A DNA stretch of 36,697 nucleotides from Nanobdellota archaeon (lineage in GTDB: Archaea > Nanobdellota > Nanobdellia > Parvarchaeales > Parvarchaeaceae), in assembly GCA_021852265.1 (NCBI GenBank), contig JAJZNV010000017.1:1-36697 (forward strand). The letters run 5' to 3'. The notes under the pieces are model-generated. The model did not search any database. It was not told the DNA's origin and was given only the letters and a program-made list of their open reading frames with translations. Positions 31,786-36,697 of this stretch are shown here, piece by piece. Numbering within the stretch: position 1 is the stretch's first letter; every line of letters begins with the position of its first letter. The translations under genes and the position numbers were made by a program.

Positions 31786-32331
31786 TCAAAAAAATTCGTT
31801 TTCAAACAATTTTACTTCGATGACCGCGCCTTCTTCATCTGAAGCGTGTACAAGATTTCTAGTTGCGCGGCGCTCTAGATTTGCGTTTAGAATCGAATCG
31901 TCGCCGAAATCACCGCGTATGGTACCTTTCACGGCCATAGACGGGTCCGTCTTCCCTATTAGCTCACGTCCCCTTAAAACTGCGTTGTCTCTCTCAAGTA
32001 TCATCGCAATTATATCATTAGATGTCATAAAAGACCTGTTCCAGGTTATAAGCTGTTCTCCAATCTTATAAGGATCGGTGGTGCCGAACAGCTTTTGCAC
32101 CTCGCTGCCATGTCCATTAACTGTCATAGACTCCAAAGTCTTTTTCCCCATCCCGGTCAACTGTGTTTCTGTGCTCCTGTATTGCCTGAGGGCCAACTCC
32201 TGAGACATTCTGCCCTTCCGCATTTTTATTACAGAGAAGCCATCTTCTTCAAATCTACTCAATATTTTGCCGGCTAAGCGCCTTTGTATCGCATCTGGTT
32301 TTATGAGAATCAAAGTTCTTTGCAATGCCAT
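31786..32331 (-). CDS. ndk: Nucleoside diphosphate kinase
   Basis: The 181-residue enzyme transfers the gamma-phosphate among NTPs and dNTPs. The start RTLILIKPDA and the catalytic NLVHASDEE (phospho-His at about residue 162) are diagnostic. Compared with the common length of about 140-150 it has an extra segment around residues 65-100 (NGHGSEVQKLFGTTDPYKIG), which looks like the longer archaeal NDK form. Its ATG follows the stop of the upstream GTPase gene directly, so both are translated from one message. Confidence 0.94.
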   Translation of the reverse strand: MALQRTLILIKPDAIQRRLAGKILSRFEEDGFSVIKMRKGRMSQELALRQYRSTETQLTGMGKKTLESMTVNGHGSEVQKLFGTTDPYKIGEQLITWNRSFMTSNDIIAMILERDNAVLRGRELIGKTDPSMAVKGTIRGDFGDDSILNANLERRATRNLVHASDEEGAVIEVKLFENEFF

Positions 32332-33360
32332 TCAGAGTATCTCCGCCTTTCCAACTACTCTTAAAACTCTTATCGGTAGATCCTTATTTATCAGGGTTAT
32401 CTTGTCTTCCTTATCAAAACAAAAGTTCTTATCCGCTTCAAAGGAAGCAGTAACAGTGTCTCCCTCTGTTGATATATCTGAGATCGTTATCGTTGGGTTT
32501 TGCCAGTTGCATATCAAACTGAGCTTCATGCCATCTCTTACTCCCTGCTTGTAAAGCTTGTTAACAACTACTTTTAACTTACCGGATTTCATATCAACAA
32601 AGCTTTTTGGCTTTCTTACCTCAACACCTCGCGGCAAGTCCCATGGCCATACTCCCTTTATAGCAACACCTACTCTATCACCCGCTTCTGCGCTGCTTAC
32701 TTCCTCCTGATTTATCTGTAATGAATTTATTGAAATGTCTTTTGTGAAGGGCGCCGGGGCGAGAACCGCATCAGTGTGTATTCCTACTTTCCCATTGGCT
32801 AGTGTACCGACTGCTATCGACATTCCTTTTGATTCAAATGCGTGGTCTACTAAGAGCTTGAATGGCTTGTCTATTCTGCTAGAGTTGTAATTAAGCATTG
32901 AAAGTTTGGCTCTTATATCGGCAATTATCTGATCATTATTTATATCAACCGGCATTACCTCAAAATTTTCCAATGAAGTCCCTTTTAAGAGCGATGACAA
33001 ATTTTTTGTCAGTTTTTCAACGTCCGCACTAGTAGAAATGTCTGTTTTTGTTAAACATATCAATCCCTGTTTTATTCCAACTGTATCGGCGAGTATTACG
33101 AGTTCGCCGACCTGGAAGTTTATCCCAACATCTGGGGAGATGCAAAAAACTATAGCATCGGATATGCTTAGAACCGAAGCTATAAGTATCGGTGCGTCCA
33201 TATCACCGGGCGTATCTATAAGAGTTATGTTTTTACCGCCATATTTGAATGAGAAGAATGAAACGTCCTCTTCTGCACCTTTCCTTTGCTGGAGTTTATT
33301 CACCAGAGTAGTCTTACCAGACTTATATGGGCCTATAATGCTAACTGAAAGCGAATTCAT
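32332..33360 (-). CDS. EF-Tu/SelB-superfamily translation-factor-like GTPase
   Basis: This 342-residue protein has G1 GPYKSGKTT (10-18), G3 DTPGD and G4 TKTD, followed by beta-barrel domains (GTLANGKVGIHTDAVLAP; SSAEAGDRVGVAIKG) of the EF-Tu type. The G1-G3 distance is short, about 30 residues, so switch I is reduced and the usual Thr of G2 is not evident. It is too short to be EF1A and no selenocysteine genes are visible. It may be an archaeal EF-Tu paralog of unassigned role. A box gtatttatatc about 25 nt upstream predicts a leaderless gtpase-ndk unit. Confidence 0.85.
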   Translation of the reverse strand: MNSLSVSIIGPYKSGKTTLVNKLQQRKGAEEDVSFFSFKYGGKNITLIDTPGDMDAPILIASVLSISDAIVFCISPDVGINFQVGELVILADTVGIKQGLICLTKTDISTSADVEKLTKNLSSLLKGTSLENFEVMPVDINNDQIIADIRAKLSMLNYNSSRIDKPFKLLVDHAFESKGMSIAVGTLANGKVGIHTDAVLAPAPFTKDISINSLQINQEEVSSAEAGDRVGVAIKGVWPWDLPRGVEVRKPKSFVDMKSGKLKVVVNKLYKQGVRDGMKLSLICNWQNPTITISDISTEGDTVTASFEADKNFCFDKEDKITLINKDLPIRVLRVVGKAEIL

Positions 33361-33379
33361 ATTGCATTTTCAAGATTAA

Positions 33380-33390
33380 GATATAAATAC
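33380..33390 (-). promoter_or_regulatory. TATA-like box of the GTPase-ndk unit
   Basis: On the minus strand gtatttatatc is centred about 25 nt before ATG 33360, consistent with leaderless transcription. Confidence 0.55.
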
Positions 33391-33430
33391 CTTTTGGCTC
33401 GAAGGCGTACTTGAAATTTTTCATTTTACT

Positions 33431-33856
33431 TTACTTATACTGCCATCCAACGGGTCTTTGACCAAGTTTTATTCCTGGCGTCGTATGTATGCACCAAAGA
33501 CCAGTGAGCGGGTCCCTTCGGAAAAATGAGGAGGTTATTGTGATTTCTGTCGAAAGTGTCTCTTGTAGAGTATACAGGTAACCCTTTACTTTTGTAACGT
33601 AATCTGAGAGACTCCAAAATGAATGGACTATAAGGGTGTTGACGTTTCTTACGCTTCCATTTGAGTTATATGCTGCAATAAAAATAAATTGGCTGCGCTT
33701 ATTTGGCTCATATATTAGTACGCTTGCATCCTGGCCGGCGATTTTGGTTTTCTCCTTAGATAACAAAACCCAGCTATCAAGGCGGCCTAACGCATTCTCT
33801 AGCTCGCTTGCTGATACTTCTCTGTCAAATACAAATGACCCAATACTTCTTTGCAT
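33431..33856 (-). CDS. Unknown 141-aa protein
   Basis: I do not recognise this protein. It has no signal or TM helix. Alternating hydrophobic stretches (FIFIAAYNSNG, NTLIVHSF) suggest a mixed alpha/beta soluble fold. It ends with a basic Trp-containing tail (LGQRPVGWQYK). A TATA-like box (tatattatttaa, about 33870-33881 on the minus strand) lies at leaderless spacing. It sits alone between the GTPase-ndk unit and the RNase Z gene, with the same direction. Confidence 0.7.
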   Translation of the reverse strand: MQRSIGSFVFDREVSASELENALGRLDSWVLLSKEKTKIAGQDASVLIYEPNKRSQFIFIAAYNSNGSVRNVNTLIVHSFWSLSDYVTKVKGYLYTLQETLSTEITITSSFFRRDPLTGLWCIHTTPGIKLGQRPVGWQYK

Positions 33857-33939
33857 TTGAATTTGTCATGTTTAAATAATATAAAGCTTGTTTAAAGTAT
33901 TGGTTTATGTAAGTTATAGCTTCGAGCCACAAAGTTTTC

Positions 33940-34863
33940 TCAGCAGAATTCTATCTTTGATAAATCATCAGGCAGGAATACTTCTGCCTTGAGCCTTAAT
34001 TTATCTTTTAATCCAGCTATCTCATTCTTCAGTGATACGCTGCTGGATTCATACCTCTGGCTTGTGTGTACTAGGTATACTGCTTTTACGCTTGCCTCTT
34101 TTGCTAGCGTAAGAGCGTCGGCAATAGTCAGGTGGAAGGCCTCTTTCGCCTTTTCTTGGAGCGCTGATGAGAAAGTGGCTTCGATTATAAGCACATCGGC
34201 ATCCTTTGCGAACTTCACCAGTTTTTTCTCATAGACTAAATCAGTTAAATAAACGAGAGACTTACCCCTTTTAAGGTATGTGAAGTCTTTAGCTTTTAGT
34301 ACTTTTCCCTTATACTTAACATTTTTCCCTGACTTTAGCGCCTTCAGGAAAGGCCCGGGTGTTACTCCATATTTTTTCAGCATTTCCTGACGGATATTTA
34401 TCGAGTCGTCTTCCTTAATCTTATAGCCTAAGCATTTTACAGAATGTTTTACGTTTAATCCATATACAGTATATCTTCCTATCTTAACTATTGATTTTTC
34501 TCTTTTCAGATCCAAAGCCGTTGATTTTATTGGGAGAGAAGCATAGAATTTATAGGTCTTGAGAATATTCGATATGCTGGAATTCGTACCTTGTGGTCCG
34601 AATATAAAAACTGGCTCCTCACGGCGTATCATGTTCATGCTTTGCAAAATCCCAGCGACGCCAAGTGAATGATCTCCATGCCAGTGGGTTAAAAAAATAT
34701 AATCTACTGATGGACTTAACTCAGCAACTCGTATCTGACGCTGAGTGCCCTCCCCGCAGTCTAGAAGGACGGTATTTCCTTCAAGATTCAGATACACTGC
34801 AGGATGATTCCTTAACTTTGTAGGAAAAGCGGAAGATGTGCCGAGTATTGTTGCTTTATCCAT
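33940..34863 (-). CDS. rnz: Ribonuclease Z (tRNA 3' endonuclease)
   Basis: This 307-residue metallo-beta-lactamase-fold enzyme trims tRNA 3' trailers. The start ILGTSSAFPTKLRNHPA is the RNase Z signature. The metal motif HWHGDH (60-65) follows LLDCGEGTQRQ. HSVKCLGYKI and a later HTSQR histidine motif are also present. Both tRNAs in the window lack an encoded CCA, so this enzyme plus CCA addition is needed. It overlaps the tatD-like gene by 8 bp, so they form one unit. Confidence 0.95.
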   Translation of the reverse strand: MDKATILGTSSAFPTKLRNHPAVYLNLEGNTVLLDCGEGTQRQIRVAELSPSVDYIFLTHWHGDHSLGVAGILQSMNMIRREEPVFIFGPQGTNSSISNILKTYKFYASLPIKSTALDLKREKSIVKIGRYTVYGLNVKHSVKCLGYKIKEDDSINIRQEMLKKYGVTPGPFLKALKSGKNVKYKGKVLKAKDFTYLKRGKSLVYLTDLVYEKKLVKFAKDADVLIIEATFSSALQEKAKEAFHLTIADALTLAKEASVKAVYLVHTSQRYESSSVSLKNEIAGLKDKLRLKAEVFLPDDLSKIEFC

Positions 34864-35602
34864 AAAATAATTTTTGAAAGTTCAACAAAATCCGTTCCCT
34901 TAAGTCTTCTTCACCCATACCACGTAAATCCGCTATGTATTTTAATATCTTGGGTATATTTAACGGAGTGTTTATATTATCATCTGGACTTAAGACTGGT
35001 GAATCTGTTTCTACAAATAACCTATCCAAATTCAGTTTCTTTAGCAGACTATCGCGCTTGAATTTAATAAATCCCGTGGAAATACTGATATAGGCGTTTA
35101 CAGCGATTGCTTTTTGGTAATGTGCCTGGTTTCCTTCGAAATTGTGTATAATTACCTTGGTTTCGAATGAAGGCAAAATCTCTAACAACTCATTCATCGC
35201 CTTTCTGCTATGGATTATACATACCTTATTTTTAAGTTCGGCAAGTTCTAATAATTCCGAAAATTTTACCATCTGTAATCTTTTTTGCTCTTCGTCTTTC
35301 CCTCTATAATCTAATCCTATCTCTGAAACTGCAAACGACGCTGCTATATTATTTGCGATAAAATCCATTCCTTCGTTTACTTCTTGCCTGCTGGCCGAGG
35401 AAATAAAATTTGGGTGCAATCCTATGCATGGCAACAAATTCGTGTAGTGACCATACTGAGAGAGTATTTTCGCGTTTTCCTCCGGATTTTCACCAGAGTT
35501 AAGTATTGCATAATCTGACAGTTTAGGGGCCAGTGCAGCAATTTCTTTATCAAAAACTTTATCTGCCAGATGAGCATGTATATCCACATATTTAGTTTCC
35601 AT
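34856..35602 (-). CDS. tatD: TatD-family metal-dependent hydrolase
   Basis: This 248-residue TIM-barrel protein has the TatD set: VDIHAHL at the start, SEIGLDY, IIHSR, and the closing VETDSPVL. TatD enzymes are 3'-5' exonucleases or related DNases. It is the first gene of a tatD-rnz unit with an 8-bp overlap. The upstream region 35603-35683 is very A/T-rich and also holds the promoter of tRNA-Thr(TGT) on the other strand. Confidence 0.92.
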   Translation of the reverse strand: METKYVDIHAHLADKVFDKEIAALAPKLSDYAILNSGENPEENAKILSQYGHYTNLLPCIGLHPNFISSASRQEVNEGMDFIANNIAASFAVSEIGLDYRGKDEEQKRLQMVKFSELLELAELKNKVCIIHSRKAMNELLEILPSFETKVIIHNFEGNQAHYQKAIAVNAYISISTGFIKFKRDSLLKKLNLDRLFVETDSPVLSPDDNINTPLNIPKILKYIADLRGMGEEDLRERILLNFQKLFYG

Positions 35603-35641
35603 GTCCGGTTCTATAACTAATAGAGTTATTATAGATATATC

Positions 35642-35660
35642 TCTATAAAATTATTTAATG
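35642..35660 (+). promoter_or_regulatory. TATA-like region of tRNA-Thr(TGT)
   Basis: tctataaaattatttaatg ends 23 nt before the tRNA 5' end. It is the expected position for an archaeal tRNA promoter. The same stretch may serve the divergent tatD-like gene. Confidence 0.45.
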
Positions 35661-35683
35661 TCTGGACGGATATAATGAGATAC

Positions 35684-35754
35684 GCCTCCATAGCTCAGCG
35701 GTAGAGCACCTGACTTGTAATCAGGAGATGTGGGTTCAACTCCCGCTGGAGGCT
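35684..35754 (+). tRNA. tRNA-Thr (anticodon TGT)
   Basis: It is a 71-nt cloverleaf. The acceptor stem is GCCTCCA/TGGAGGC and the D-arm is identical to that of the CGT isoacceptor. The anticodon arm is CCTGA-CTTGTAA-TCAGG, giving anticodon TGT. The variable loop is AGAT and the T-arm is GTGGG-TTCAACT-CCCGC. The discriminator is T and CCA is not encoded. TGT reads ACA. Here the T-loop has the normal T54. Confidence 0.95.
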
Positions 35755-35782
35755 AAGTTAAGAAGAAATTGGATATTATTGG

Positions 35783-36697
35783 TCAGCCGCCTATTTGAGC
35801 AACTGGAAAATCACTTGTTATTGTTGCATTTGACAGTGTACCATTAAAACCGTTTCCACTATAATCTTTAACCCATCTGCCAATCGTTCCGTTCAATGGC
35901 CACCATGAAACAAGACCGCTGCTAGTGAGGGGCGACCCTAATATACCCTCGCGATATATTTGATACACCTGTGCAGCACTTAACGTCTGGCCGTACAGTT
36001 GCACATTCGATATATACCCCTTAAAGAAACCAGTATCACACTGGTTTGTTGAGGTACCTATACGAATCGGCGATGTTGCTGACCAAGAATTACTATTATT
36101 TGCAATGGCGTATCCATTATCTAGTTGAGCGTAATAATTCGAATCAAATATGCCACTAGATGTCGTAGGGGCGTGGACAGCTACAGCTATAAAATGCCAA
36201 CGATTATCTAACAGATTCTGTACTGTTACATTCTTGTTGCCTAAGTATGTATCTGCTGCGTTGCAGCGGTGCAAGAACATACTTGAGACGTAGGGAGAGA
36301 CTGTATCCTGGCTAGAAAAACCAAAAATTCCGAAAGATGAATCCACACTGAGTGTACTTGAGTTCGGAGGTAAAGCTCCGAGTACAGACCCCGCTGTGAA
36401 ATTAGCAAGTATCCACATGGTTAATGTGTAATTCACGTCTACTCCATCTAAACTCGTTTGTGCACCCATATATGATAAGCCCCCCGCAGCATACCAGTAA
36501 TGACCAGAACCCTGCCATCCCCACATCGGATGTGTAAATTCATTAACTGATAATGCGAAACCGGGGTTAATTGTTGAAGAAACCGTGCCGGCGGCTGTAC
36601 CTGTGGAAGAATAAGGCCCTTGAAAGGTGGTGCCTGGTTCAGTGTAGGTTATAGCGGATGTGAATGAATACCTTGATCCTGAAGACGTTCCACAGAC
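35783..36697 (-). CDS. LamG-domain surface protein, partial (runs off the right edge)
   Basis: The reading frame is open to the right edge without a start, so only the C-terminal 304 residues are seen. They form a LamG/concanavalin-like jelly roll. LTMWILANF, RWHFIAVAVHAP, YAQLDNGYAIA, GYISNVQLYGQTLSAAQVYQIYREG and WWPLNGTIGRWVKDYSGNG are typical of LamG repeats. The part seen ends without a TM helix. The composition (Ser/Thr/Asn, sequons, a few Cys) is that of an exported protein. A shorter reading from ATG 36526 exists, but the beta-sandwich continues upstream. It is probably a carbohydrate- or cell-binding surface protein. Confidence 0.85.
   Translation of the reverse strand, partial: VCGTSSGSRYSFTSAITYTEPGTTFQGPYSSTGTAAGTVSSTINPGFALSVNEFTHPMWGWQGSGHYWYAAGGLSYMGAQTSLDGVDVNYTLTMWILANFTAGSVLGALPPNSSTLSVDSSFGIFGFSSQDTVSPYVSSMFLHRCNAADTYLGNKNVTVQNLLDNRWHFIAVAVHAPTTSSGIFDSNYYAQLDNGYAIANNSNSWSATSPIRIGTSTNQCDTGFFKGYISNVQLYGQTLSAAQVYQIYREGILGSPLTSSGLVSWWPLNGTIGRWVKDYSGNGFNGTLSNATITSDFPVAQIGG

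Noticed and set aside
12314-35754. The two tRNA-Thr genes as attachment sites of an integrated element
   Set aside because: Their 5' halves are nearly identical as isoacceptors should be; there is no integrase, no 3'-end duplication, and housekeeping genes fill the interval.
1-36697. CRISPR arrays, insertion sequences, rRNA genes
   Set aside because: No regularly spaced repeats, terminal inverted repeats, transposase motifs or rRNA-like sequence were seen.

Overview
The window comes from an archaeon. It encodes TFB, aIF5B, L15e, L35Ae, archaeal-type GINS, a Hef-like helicase, archaeal Trm1, SecF/SecD in archaeal order and many proteins with class III (archaellin/pilin-type) signal sequences. 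Most starts sit 24-29 nt downstream of an A/T-rich TATA-like box, which fits largely leaderless transcription. Genes are short and tightly packed: ATGA overlaps are common and several convergent pairs have overlapping or touching stop codons. Several proteins are smaller than usual (L15e, the NcsA-like protein). This points to a reduced-genome DPANN/ARMAN-like lineage, perhaps Micrarchaeota; the lineage is inference.

Layout. 170-5615: a PKD-domain surface protein, a phosphoribosyltransferase-HIT pair, two pilin-like proteins on the minus strand and an unknown possibly nuclease-like protein. 5676-10741: a secF-secD operon continued by a GalT-like protein without catalytic histidines, a membrane-anchored secreted protein, a membrane-anchored thioredoxin-like protein and a small winged-helix protein. 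10738-13335: an NcsA/TtuA-like protein without a PP-loop, a MinD-type ATPase, a zinc-ribbon miniprotein, tRNA-Thr(CGT), a pilin and a short L15e. 13405-17204: a co-directional cluster of single-TM, cysteine-rich extracellular proteins with one 52-residue prepilin-like protein inside it. 17206-19304: GINS and a Hef-like helicase. 19349-21776: an operon with an unknown 581-residue soluble protein followed by four tandem single-TM miniproteins of 49-60 residues.

21941-26677: a nucleotidyltransferase/HEPN-like protein with a strong Shine-Dalgarno, L35Ae, Trm1, TFB, a DoxX-family protein and a nucleoside phosphorylase. 26748-29470: a pilin, a GT4-like glycosyltransferase and a ribbon-helix-helix/sugar nucleotidyltransferase fusion with a 15-bp palindrome over its start codon; these may serve surface glycosylation. 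29478-35602: aIF5B, a peroxiredoxin, NDK with an EF-Tu-like GTPase, an unknown protein, RNase Z and TatD. The right end holds tRNA-Thr(TGT) and a LamG-domain surface protein that runs off the window.

The best candidates for an undescribed system are the 581-aa/mini-prepilin operon and the facing cysteine-rich/mini-prepilin cluster. Both look like cell-surface assemblies, and no assembly ATPase, platform protein or prepilin peptidase is encoded nearby. No rRNA, CRISPR array, transposase or integrase was seen. No gene-free stretch exceeds 300 bases.
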